From Gemmatimonadota bacterium (GTDB lineage Bacteria; Gemmatimonadota; Gemmatimonadetes; Gemmatimonadales; Gemmatimonadaceae): a stretch of DNA of 5,563 nt. The stretch covers positions 1 through 5,563 of the forward strand of contig CANJOX010000239.1 of NCBI GenBank assembly GCA_947475795.1, given 5' to 3'. The first letter of the stretch is position 1; every line of letters begins with the position of its first letter. Below are positions 1-5,413 of this stretch, piece by piece. Both the position numbers and the translations under genes were made by a program. Under the pieces are notes generated by a model. The model was not told where the DNA came from, searched no databases, and saw nothing but the letters and a program-made list of their open reading frames with translations.

Positions 1-441
1 ACCGCCTTCTACGCCGTCGGCATCGCGTCGATGCGTTATCAGGACGTGACCATCTACGACCGGACCACGGAGACGCGCCCCGTGCACAATCTCACGGTGG
101 CATGGAACGCGCGGCAGCCGTGGGGATCGGTGAACATGTCGTTGTTCGGGTCACAATATCTGCACGACGTGAGCTACAACAGCTACGGCATCAGCGGCTT
201 CACCGACCTGCGCATCGCCAAGGGGCTCGCGATCAACGTGGGCGGCAACTACTCGCGCGTGAACGACCAGCTGTATCTGCGCCGTGGCCGGCTGTCGGAC
301 AACGAGATCATCGCCCGTCAGCAGGCGCTGGCCACCAACTATCGTTTCTACGTCCAGCTGGGCATGAGCTATACCTTCGGCTCGATTTTCAACACGGTCG
401 TGAATCCGCGCTTTAATGGTCGTGGGGGGCAGCAGTTTTAG
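1..441 (+). CDS. Outer-membrane beta-barrel protein, C-terminal part (TonB-receptor-like)
   Basis: The reading frame is open from base 1, so the gene starts upstream of the window; 146 C-terminal residues are visible. They show alternating polar/aromatic strand patterns typical of outer-membrane barrels, for example LTVAWNAR, INVGGNYSRV and FYVQLGMSYTFGS, separated by polar loops, and the last residue is Phe, the usual C-terminal signal for barrel assembly by BAM. No signal peptide, plug or TonB box can be seen because the N-terminus is missing. The length of the barrel end and the strand style fit a TonB-dependent receptor or a related large barrel, but the substrate cannot be told. The gene ends about 270 bases before the first recombination core, so it is probably resident chromosomal DNA rather than cassette cargo; this is inference. 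Confidence 0.7.
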   Translation, partial: TAFYAVGIASMRYQDVTIYDRTTETRPVHNLTVAWNARQPWGSVNMSLFGSQYLHDVSYNSYGISGFTDLRIAKGLAINVGGNYSRVNDQLYLRRGRLSDNEIIARQQALATNYRFYVQLGMSYTFGSIFNTVVNPRFNGRGGQQF

Positions 442-528
442 TCTTGGTGTCTGCCCTTCGCCCGCCAGCGCACGGTACGTGTCTCGCCGCGAATTCGACC
501 GTGGGTTCCGTCGGTGTGCGCTGTGAAG

Positions 529-549
529 GCGCCGCCGTCACGGCGGCGC
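529..549 (+). terminator. Strong GC hairpin downstream of the barrel gene, possible terminator
   Basis: GCGCCGCCG (529-537) is perfectly complementary to CGGCGGCGC (541-549) across a three-base gap. It lies 88 bases after the barrel stop codon. No T-tract follows, so it is not a canonical intrinsic terminator; it could stabilise the mRNA 3' end or act with Rho. The hairpin is seen directly; the role is inferred. Confidence 0.3.
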
Positions 550-557
550 ACATCGGC

Positions 558-572
558 CTGCGACGTTCGCAG
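558..572. repeat. Small hairpin CTGCGA/TCGCAG
   Basis: A perfect 6-bp stem with a three-base loop starts nine bases after the larger hairpin at 529-549. The function is unknown. It could be part of a bipartite 3'-end structure or an operator-like palindrome. Only the symmetry itself is supported. Confidence 0.25.
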
Positions 573-710
573 CATATCGGAGACAGACCAACGAGACGAC
601 CTAGTGCACTCGTTGGGACCCCGCGGTTGGCGGAGTGGCACGCGAAGTGGCAGCATAGGTATGTCGACAATAGAGTACGGCCTGGAAGTATTCCTTGCAT
701 GCAGATGGGC

Positions 711-717
711 GTTAGAT
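711..717 (+). other. Recombination core GTTAGAT, left edge of the cassette array
   Basis: The 7-mer matches the integron core consensus GTTRRRY, and the wider 11-mer GGCGTTAGATG (708-718) recurs exactly at the right end of attC1 (1885-1895). Cutting after the G would give cassette A the left end TTAGAT, which is complementary to ATCTAA in that cassette's own attC1 left arm, as expected for a cassette excised as a circle. No integrase gene is adjacent and no paired left arm lies upstream. It may therefore be an attI-type simple site, the remnant of a decayed attC, or a secondary insertion site. Confidence 0.5.
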
Positions 718-734
718 GGCACTCGCGTCCGCTT

Positions 735-740
735 GGAGGG
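735..740 (+). promoter_or_regulatory. Possible ribosome binding site GGAGGG
   Basis: GGAGGG lies one base before ATG 742 and 13 bases before ATG 754. It is too close for the first and rather far for the second. GGGG at 744-747 has a better distance (6 bases) to ATG 754. The purine run supports a start in this interval and argues against ATG 514, which lies upstream of the cassette boundary. Confidence 0.35.
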
Positions 741-753
741 TATGGGGCGATCA

Positions 754-1062
754 ATGCTGCCTAATCGTGCGTTGGTCGCCACCTATGCCACGCGTCACTT
801 CCGTCTGTGGGCGCTACTGCGGGTGGGACTGAGTGGGATGTTCTTCCTCGCCGGCCTCGATCCGCTACGCGTGTCGCCGCCGATGCTCGGCGCGATGGTC
901 GCGTTGGCTGCGGCCGTGAGCCTCGTGGAGCTGCGGCGGCGCCGAGAACGCGATCTAATCGGCAATCTGGGGGTGGGTGCCGTCGCTCTGACCGCACTGG
1001 TGATCGCACCGCCGCTGGCGGGTGAACTCCTCCTACGCGCGGTGGGGACCCTTCGCGGATGA
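754..1062 (+). CDS. Small three-helix inner-membrane protein coupled to an ABC ATPase
   Basis: A 102-residue protein of no recognised family. Three hydrophobic segments lie at about residues 18-36, 43-60 and 73-95. An Arg-rich loop (RRRRER, residues 61-66) sits between the second and third, and by the positive-inside rule should face the cytoplasm. I chose ATG 754; ATG 742 (106 residues) is an equal alternative. The longer frame from 514 adds about 76 residues without hydrophobic or conserved character and crosses the cassette edge. The stop TGA overlaps the start of the ATPase gene (ATGA, 1059-1062), so the two are translationally coupled. This suggests that the membrane protein anchors or partners the ATPase. 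It is much smaller than a normal ABC permease, so a transport role is not established. Confidence 0.65.
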   Translation: MLPNRALVATYATRHFRLWALLRVGLSGMFFLAGLDPLRVSPPMLGAMVALAAAVSLVELRRRRERDLIGNLGVGAVALTALVIAPPLAGELLLRAVGTLRG

Positions 1063-1775
1063 CCGCCCTTTTGCGCGTCGAAAGTGTGTCGAAATCGTTT
1101 GCCGGGCGTCGCGTCTTGTCATCCGCCTCATTGCGCGCGGTACCGGGCGAACTCCGCGTGCTCTTCGGCCGCAACGGCATCGGCAAATCCACCCTGCTGA
1201 AGATCGCGGCGGGACGCGTGGAGCCCGATGGTGGAACGGTGCACTTCGGCAACCACGCCTACTTGCACGCGCGACCGCATCGCCTGGCCGCCGCCGGCCT
1301 GTTCTATCTTCCGGATGCCGATCTCTTATCGTCGGCGTTTACCGTCCGGCACCAGCTGACCCTCTTCCAGCGCCAGTTTGGCGAAGGCGATATCGGCGCG
1401 TCGGCGGCGCGCGTCGGCATCGCGGCACGACTTGATCAACACCCGGACACGCTGTCAGGCGGCGAGCGTCGACGGGCGGAGCTGGCCGCGGTCCTGGTGC
1501 GACGGCCGACGTGTCTCTTGGCCGATGAGCCGTATCGTGGCCTCGCGCCGCAGGACGCGGAGGTTCTCACGACGGTCTTGCGCGCACTGGCCGCGGACGG
1601 GGTGGCGGTGCTGGTCACTGGCCACGAGGTGCCCACGCTCATGGACGCGGCGGATCACATCACCTGGTGTACGAGCGGAACGACATACGAGCTTGGGGCA
1701 CCGGCCGTCGCCGTGCAGCATGACGCCTTCCGGCGCGAGTACTTAGGCCCGTGGCACACCCCGTGTGACATCTAA
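1059..1775 (+). CDS. ABC-type ATP-binding protein, LptB-like
   Basis: A 238-residue ATPase subunit, the normal length for a stand-alone nucleotide-binding protein. In order: Walker A GRNGIGKST (37-45); signature LSGGE (132-136); Walker B CLLADE with Asp156 and the catalytic Glu157; a switch His189 in VTGHE; and a C-terminal FRREYLG (224-230) resembling the end of LptB-type ATPases. At the Q-loop the usual YLPQ reads YLPD (83-86), so the Gln that links magnesium and the permease interface is Asp here. The D-loop reads GLAPQD instead of the usual SALD. Catalytic residues are otherwise intact, so ATP hydrolysis is expected. The start overlaps the upstream membrane-protein stop, so the pair is one translation unit. 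The TAA stop (1773-1775) lies inside the attC1 left arm. The exported substrate is unknown; 'LptB-like' describes sequence style, not proven lipopolysaccharide transport. Confidence 0.88.
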   Translation: MTALLRVESVSKSFAGRRVLSSASLRAVPGELRVLFGRNGIGKSTLLKIAAGRVEPDGGTVHFGNHAYLHARPHRLAAAGLFYLPDADLLSSAFTVRHQLTLFQRQFGEGDIGASAARVGIAARLDQHPDTLSGGERRRAELAAVLVRRPTCLLADEPYRGLAPQDAEVLTTVLRALAADGVAVLVTGHEVPTLMDAADHITWCTSGTTYELGAPAVAVQHDAFRREYLGPWHTPCDI

Positions 1776-1894
1776 CGGAACGTTGCTGCTGACAGCGCGG
1801 TGCGGTGTGCGGCAGGCGGTCGACGTGCTGGCGCACGTCGCCCGTCCGGCCGCATTTTGTGTGATGCGCTGCAGCAGAACGTAAGGCGTTAGAT
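1770..1894 (+). repeat. attC1 recombination site (125 nt)
   Basis: The site runs from ATCTAAC (R'', 1770-1776) to GTTAGAT (R', 1888-1894), perfect complements. The inner arms pair CGTT-CTGCTG-CAGCGC with the right arm at 1866-1882 once G1785 and A1792 in the left arm are left out; these extrahelical bases are six base pairs apart, and the first is at position 16 of the site, as in the aadA cassette site. The tip contains a further hairpin, CGACGTGC/GCACGTCG, with a four-base loop. Folded single-stranded bottom strand is the known substrate of IntI-type integrases, which cut between G1888 and T1889. The site also contains the stop codon of the ATPase gene. Confidence 0.88.
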
Positions 1895-1945
1895 GACTTG
1901 ACGAACATTTGCGCGACGGAAGCTTCGGGGCACGGTGCGCGGCGA

Positions 1946-2092
1946 TTAGTCGTGCACCATGTCGCCGTCGCTCGACGAGTCGCGGCCGGCGATGTACTCT
2001 AGCAGCGTCGTGCGGTGCAGTCGCACACGACACGCCGTGCGCCGTCCGCGTTTGAACCATTTGCCCTTGCCCAATGGATTTCTTAGCCTCAC
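1946..2092 (-). CDS. Possible small antisense ORF (48 aa), unrecognised
   Basis: On the minus strand a GTG at 2092-2090 opens a 48-residue frame ending in TAA (1948-1946). It is basic in its first half (GKGKWFKRGRR) and acidic at the end (SSSDGDMVHD), with mostly G or C at third codon positions. No clear ribosome binding site is seen, the plus-strand frame here is also GC3-rich, and the open frame continues antisense into the peptidase gene. It could be the remnant of an older minus-strand gene or chance. Listed because otherwise nothing explains the long leader of cassette B. Confidence 0.2.
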   Translation of the reverse strand: MRLRNPLGKGKWFKRGRRTACRVRLHRTTLLEYIAGRDSSSDGDMVHD

Positions 2093-3717
2093 ATCGAGCC
2101 GGTGGTCCCCGCCTGTCGCCGCCTCGCCGCGCCCGTGCTCGGGCGATGACGATTCTGGTGCTGACTCTGGCGCGCGCGACCTCCGCCTGCGCGCAGGCTC
2201 CTGATTCAGCAGCGCTCGCCGCGATTCGGGCGGAGGGGCTTCAGCATTCGCAGGTCATGGAGACCGCCGGCTGGCTGACAGATGTTTTTGGCGGACGTTT
2301 GACCAACTCGCCCGCGCTGCACCAGTCGGCCGACTGGATTCAGCAGCGACTCCGCACGTGGGGCATCACCCAATCATGGCGTGAGTCGTGGGGACCGTTT
2401 GGTAGTGGATGGACGAACGATCTGGTTCAGGTGCGCGCGCTGGAACCGAGTTCGTTTCCGATCATGGTCAACGTCGAGGCGTGGACGCCGGGCACGAAGG
2501 GACTCGTGCGCGGACCTGCCGTCTACGCCGCGGATCTCCGCTCGCGAGCACAGCTCGCCGCGTATCGCGGCAAGCTGCGCGGCGCATTCGTATTACTGGA
2601 TTCCGCCCCGCCGATTGCCCCACCGCCGCTTGAACCGCTTGCCACCAGGCTCACCGCGCAGCAGCTCCTCACGCGGTCGTGGCCGCTCGCGACACGACCG
2701 CGGTACGTGCCCACTGCCGCGGATCTCGCGCGGAACGACAGCGCCAGTGCGGCGTTCGAGCGTGAGCGGCGCTTTCGTGACGAGGAGCTGCCCCGTTTTC
2801 TGCTGGCCGAGGGGGCCGTGGCCATGATCGGGCAAGGCACGGGGGCTGGCGGCGTCGTCTTTCTCGGCTTCGACGGCAATCGCCAAGGGTCGCCCGATCC
2901 GTCACGGCGCGCGCTCCTACCGGTCCTCGTCTTCTCCACGGAGCACTACGGGCGCATCGTTCGAAATCTCGCCCGCGGCATCGGCGTCACGCTGGAAGCG
3001 GACGTGCGCAATCGCTTCACCGGCGGCAACGACAGCGCGTACAATCTGCTCGCCGAATTGGCCGGGGCAGATACCACGCTCGAAGTAGTGATGCTCGGTG
3101 CGCATCTCGATTCTTTCCACTACGGCACTGGAGCCACCGACAACGGCGGCAATGTCGCCGTGATGATGGAAGCGATGCGGATTCTCAAGGCCGCTGGCGT
3201 CCACCTTCGCCGCACGGTGCGCTTGGCGCTCTGGACCGGCGAAGAGCAGGGTATGCTCGGCTCCGCGGCGTACGTGGTGCGTCACTTCGGGGATAGTACG
3301 CATGCCGTGGCGCCGGGTGACCGCGTGCGTCTCGCCGCCTACTTCAACTTGGACAATGGGGCCGGCGCGATTCGTGGCCCTATGGTCGATCAGAGCGCGC
3401 AATTCACCACCGAGACCGATTCGACATTCCGCGTCTGGACGCGTGCGCTGCGCGGGCTCGGTCTCGATGTGGTGAGTCAGGGCGCGGGAGGGGGAACGGA
3501 TCACGCGAGCTTTTACACGAACCGACAACCAGGCTTCCAGTTCCTCCAAGACTGGCTGGACTACGACACCCGTACGCATCATTCCAATATGGACACGTTT
3601 GAGCGTCTTGTGCCTGACGACGTTCGGCGCAACGCGGTGATCGTCGCGTCGTTCGTATACCTCACGGCCAACCGTGACCGGCCGTTCCCCCCGATGCTGC
3701 CGTGGTGGAAGCGATGA
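2074..3717 (+). CDS. Exported M28-family zinc metallopeptidase (carboxypeptidase-Q-like)
   Basis: A 547-residue exopeptidase predicted to act outside the cytoplasm. The N-terminus has a basic stretch (PRRARARA, 17-24), a short hydrophobic core (about 25-33) and a cleavage motif SACA|QA after residue 40. ATG 2074 keeps the basic stretch; ATG 2146 would lose it. Neither start has a clear Shine-Dalgarno, so the start is uncertain. The M28 catalytic set is complete by comparison with Aeromonas aminopeptidase: His344 and Asp346 in AHLDS, bridging Asp356 in ATDNGG, catalytic Glu390 and ligand Glu391 in TGEEQG, Asp427 in FNLDNGAG, and His503 in THHSNMD. GGGTDH (472-477) also fits the family. Residues about 115-315 form the protease-associated-type insert of the carboxypeptidase Q group (GKLRGAFVLL, 166-175). 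It is the only intact gene in its cassette. Peptide substrates are unknown. Confidence 0.9.
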   Translation: MDFLASHRAGGPRLSPPRRARARAMTILVLTLARATSACAQAPDSAALAAIRAEGLQHSQVMETAGWLTDVFGGRLTNSPALHQSADWIQQRLRTWGITQSWRESWGPFGSGWTNDLVQVRALEPSSFPIMVNVEAWTPGTKGLVRGPAVYAADLRSRAQLAAYRGKLRGAFVLLDSAPPIAPPPLEPLATRLTAQQLLTRSWPLATRPRYVPTAADLARNDSASAAFERERRFRDEELPRFLLAEGAVAMIGQGTGAGGVVFLGFDGNRQGSPDPSRRALLPVLVFSTEHYGRIVRNLARGIGVTLEADVRNRFTGGNDSAYNLLAELAGADTTLEVVMLGAHLDSFHYGTGATDNGGNVAVMMEAMRILKAAGVHLRRTVRLALWTGEEQGMLGSAAYVVRHFGDSTHAVAPGDRVRLAAYFNLDNGAGAIRGPMVDQSAQFTTETDSTFRVWTRALRGLGLDVVSQGAGGGTDHASFYTNRQPGFQFLQDWLDYDTRTHHSNMDTFERLVPDDVRRNAVIVASFVYLTANRDRPFPPMLPWWKR

Positions 3718-3748
3718 GGGCGCGTATCGCTGATTGGAGCGTGAAGTC

Positions 3749-3873
3749 ATCTAACGAAACGTTGCTGCTGGCAGCGCGATGCAGTGTGCGGCAGGCGGTC
3801 GCCGTGCTGGCGCACGTCACCCGTCCGGCCGCACTTTATTTGATGCGCTGCAGCAGAACGCAAGGCGTTATGG
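3749..3873 (+). repeat. attC2 recombination site (125 nt), near copy of attC1
   Basis: The site has the same length as attC1 and differs at about ten of the first 119 positions, with no gaps. The left arm starts ATCTAAC (3749-3755); the right core is GTTATGG (3867-3873). The extrahelical bases are G3764 and G3771, six base pairs apart. The last six bases belong to cassette C by the known crossover rule, which explains why the outer arms no longer match in this linear array although attC1's do. The tip hairpin carries uncompensated changes (CGCCGTGC/GCACGTCA), so the loop stem is weaker than in attC1. Confidence 0.87.
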
Positions 3874-3885
3874 CTCAAACGGCCG

Positions 3886-4020
3886 GTTGTGCATTCTGAA
3901 GATCGGGCGCAACTCTCAACAATGATCCGGCCCAACCTTCTCGACGACTCGACCGACAAAATCCCTGTTCCAGATTGGCACATTGCGGAGCTGGATCCTC
4001 GGGGTGCCGATGGTGGGTGA
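3886..4020 (+). pseudogene. Relic of a PF09720-type addiction-module antitoxin
   Basis: The frame is open from the cassette edge and ends at TGA 4018-4020. The segments SEDRAQLST and DKIPVPDWHIAELDPRGAD resemble the middle of small antitoxins of the PF09720/TIGR02574 group, whose pattern is roughly ExRAxLxxxLxxSL followed by a W-containing ELxxR helix. The usual N-terminal start (a Met about 15 residues before the ExR motif) is missing, because the sequence before it is attC2. The C-terminal WEEV segment is absent; a +1 frame change near 4012 would give GDPQCARRAR, weakly like the expected continuation. No toxin gene follows. An internal ATG (3922) could still encode 32 residues, but without a ribosome binding site. 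In intact modules such proteins neutralise RelE/ParE-type toxins. Assignment is from motif memory, not a search. Confidence 0.5.
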
Positions 4021-4078
4021 CCCGCAATGCGCCCGCAGAGCTAGGCTTGTTCACGCCTCGTGGCTGGTAATTCCACTA

Positions 4079-4086
4079 GTGAGGAG
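4079..4086 (+). promoter_or_regulatory. Ribosome binding site of the propeller gene
   Basis: GTGAGGAG lies nine bases before ATG 4096 and decides the start: the in-frame ATG at 4060 lies before this site and has no comparable purine run. With ATG 4096 the signal peptide begins directly at the N-terminus. Confidence 0.75.
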
Positions 4087-4095
4087 TATTGCACC

Positions 4096-5205
4096 ATGCG
4101 TCACCGAGAGCTGACCCGCTTCATCGCCCTTTTGGTGGCACTCACCACATCGCTCATCGCGCCACTCCACGCACAATCCCTTTCCGCGCGCACCGCGACG
4201 CTGGTGTGGCAGGTGGATGGCGCGGAATCCGGTGAACCGTTCGGTGATCTGCGCGATTTTGTACTGCTTCCGAATGGCCACGTCTGGGCCCTCGATTTCA
4301 AGGATCAGGTCATTCGTCGCTTCGACGACGCCGGGCGTTCGTTGCCGACGGTTGGGCGCAAGGGCAGCGGTCCGGGCGAGCTGCGCAACGCGAATGGTCT
4401 TGCCGTGGCACCGGACGGTACGGTGTGGGCGAATGATCCGGCGAACAGTCGATTCACCATTCTCAGCGGCTCGGGCGCATATCAGCGGGCGCTCGCGGTG
4501 CCTATCTCAGGTTATGGCTATCGCTGGGGCGCCTGGTTCGACCGTTCGGGCGAACTCGTGGAGCTCGCAATCGCCCGAGAGGCTAAATACCGCCGCATCA
4601 CTCAGGCCGGCGCCGTTGCCGGTTCTTTGGAGTATCCGGAGTGCCCCTCAGGTGCGGCGCCGCCGTTGGTGTTTCGCGCCGAAACACCGGGCCAGGGCGC
4701 AACGACGGGCTCCTATCCGTTCACCACGGGAGGTGGCGTGGTCGCCGACCGACGCGGTCACTTCTGGTGCGCCGCGGCACGCGGCACTCGCGTGGCGCGC
4801 CTGGCATACGGGAAGCGCGATACGCTCGCCCGCACAGCGATTGAGTTCCCCGCCCTTACTGTCTCCGTCGCGGAGCGGGACGAGACCATTCGCCAAGTGG
4901 AGACGCGTTTGGCGAAGTACAGCACGAGCACGTTCGATCGGAGCAAGGTGCCCACCACGCGTTCGGGGATCGCGGCGCTCTTCGTAGACCTCGATGGCCG
5001 CCTGTGGGTGGCGCACACCCGAGCGGAGTCGGCGACGAGTTCCGCTTTCACGGTATTCGACGAAAGGGGCGCGGTGCTCTTCCGCGTCACTTTCCCCGCG
5101 CGCGTGAACAGCAACCTACCGCTGCTCGCCCGCGGCGATGACGTCATCGTCGCCGCCACCGATGCGGACGACGTGGTGTCACTGCGGAAGTATCGAATTC
5201 GGTGA
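4096..5205 (+). CDS. Exported 6-bladed beta-propeller protein
   Basis: A 369-residue protein with a clear signal peptide: basic start MRHRELTR, hydrophobic core FIALLVALTTSLIAPL (9-24) and cleavage after LHA (residue 26). The mature part has repeated blade motifs of the type 'P-D-G-x-hydrophobic-W' followed by a strand: LPNGHVWALD (59-68), APDGTVWANDPANSRFTIL (105-123), DRRGHFWCAA (218-227), DLDGRLWVAH (298-307) and a final strand pair at 347-368. The linker GRKGSGPGEL (88-97) is typical of secreted 6-bladed propellers annotated under PF17170 or NHL-like repeats. No enzymatic motif is visible; a binding or sensing role in the periplasm or at the surface is likely but unproven. A strong Shine-Dalgarno supports the start. 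The stop overlaps a GTG (GTGA, 5202-5205) opening a 71-codon frame that runs into the antitoxin relic, but I do not regard that as a gene. Confidence 0.83.
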   Translation: MRHRELTRFIALLVALTTSLIAPLHAQSLSARTATLVWQVDGAESGEPFGDLRDFVLLPNGHVWALDFKDQVIRRFDDAGRSLPTVGRKGSGPGELRNANGLAVAPDGTVWANDPANSRFTILSGSGAYQRALAVPISGYGYRWGAWFDRSGELVELAIAREAKYRRITQAGAVAGSLEYPECPSGAAPPLVFRAETPGQGATTGSYPFTTGGGVVADRRGHFWCAAARGTRVARLAYGKRDTLARTAIEFPALTVSVAERDETIRQVETRLAKYSTSTFDRSKVPTTRSGIAALFVDLDGRLWVAHTRAESATSSAFTVFDERGAVLFRVTFPARVNSNLPLLARGDDVIVAATDADDVVSLRKYRIR

Positions 5206-5264
5206 GCTGCGCCGGCAGTATGCATCCACGACCGCCGTCGGTTCGGCGGCCTGGCGCTCGGCAA

Positions 5265-5413
5265 GGTGACGAAAGGGTCATCGCCGAGTATCTGAAGGTG
5301 ACGCTGGCAAGCGGACATCCCGATCTCTTCCCCCCAAGGCAATCGCGGATGTGGCGAAGGCGAGAGGGATGGCGCAGCTGGCGAAGGATACGGACCACAG
5401 GCGCGCGCAAAGC
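5265..5413 (+). pseudogene. Frameshifted, truncated HigA-like addiction-module antidote
   Basis: Two adjacent frames together resemble the 'probable addiction module antidote' family (TIGR02684, HigA-like helix-turn-helix antitoxins). Frame one gives DERVIAEYLKVTLASGHPDLF (5268-5330; last Phe codon ends in the C-tract), matching the family's EDIAxYLxxALExGDPALF. After a tract of six C (5330-5335) the match continues in another frame as AIADVAKARGMAQLAKDT (5339-5392), matching ALGDIARARGMTQLAREx. Four or seven C would restore one frame. Resemblance fades where the second helix of the HTH should be, and attC3 follows at 5412, so the C-terminal half is missing. The N-terminal lead is also not recognisable. 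No toxin gene is adjacent. It is best read as a dead antitoxin; the base calls in the C-tract should be verified. Assigned by eye from remembered family pattern. Confidence 0.6.

Larger units (their letters stand above)
442..710. other. Intergenic region without a supported gene
   Basis: About 270 bases lie between the barrel gene and the first recombination core. Short open frames exist on both strands, but their translations are Arg/Pro/Ala-rich with no motif, signal peptide or convincing ribosome binding site. I see two compact hairpins (listed separately) and no toxin-antitoxin remnant, integrase fragment or tRNA. The right-hand end, from about 695, resembles the right arm of an attC site, but no matching left arm was found. 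Confidence 0.5.
712..1888 (+). mobile_element. Integron gene cassette A (membrane protein + ABC ATPase)
   Basis: This cassette of 1177 bp runs between the core G711|T712 and the core G1888|T1889 of attC1. It has a short leader (about 40 bases), two genes joined by a start/stop overlap, and an attC whose first arm contains the stop codon of the second gene. That compact layout is typical of gene cassettes. Two genes in one cassette are less common than one. The left boundary is less certain than the right. Confidence 0.6.
1889..3867 (+). mobile_element. Integron gene cassette B (M28 peptidase)
   Basis: This cassette of 1979 bp runs from T1889 to G3867. Its left end TTAGAT is complementary to ATCTAA in its own attC2 left arm (3749-3754), so the excised circle would have perfectly matched outer arms. 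It is long for a cassette, because of the 1.6-kb peptidase gene. The peptidase stop is 31 bases before attC2. The leader of about 180 bases is longer than in most cassettes. Confidence 0.72.

Noticed and set aside
586..717. A complete attC site upstream of cassette A using GACCAAC as left arm
   Set aside because: The candidate left core matches only about five of eight positions and the inner arms do not pair, so only the right core at 711 is kept.
514..741. N-terminal extension of the small membrane protein from ATG 514
   Set aside because: The extra 76 residues are Arg/Ser-rich without structure, cross the putative cassette edge and contain a hairpin; starts at 742 or 754 are next to a purine run.
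1898..1949. A sigma-70-like promoter with TTGACG at 1898-1903
   Set aside because: No acceptable -10 box lies 16-18 bases downstream; GATTAG (1944-1949) is too far.
1660..2060. Minus-strand frames through attC1
   Set aside because: A similar peptide is also encoded antisense in attC2 simply because the two sites are near copies; no start signal or family match.
2917..3750. 277-codon minus-strand frame opposite the M28 peptidase
   Set aside because: It is a shadow of the peptidase gene; the plus strand carries all M28 ligand motifs.
1770..3873. The two 125-nt repeats as a MITE or REP-type element
   Set aside because: They have terminal inverted ends, but these are integron cores. There is no target-site duplication, both copies lie directly after gene stops in the same orientation, and the arms show extrahelical bases. 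A third, sequence-divergent site has the same architecture, which a MITE would not explain.
4217..4987. 256-codon plus-strand frame overlapping the propeller gene
   Set aside because: Its translation is Arg/Ser-rich with no motif, whereas the other frame has a signal peptide and blade repeats.
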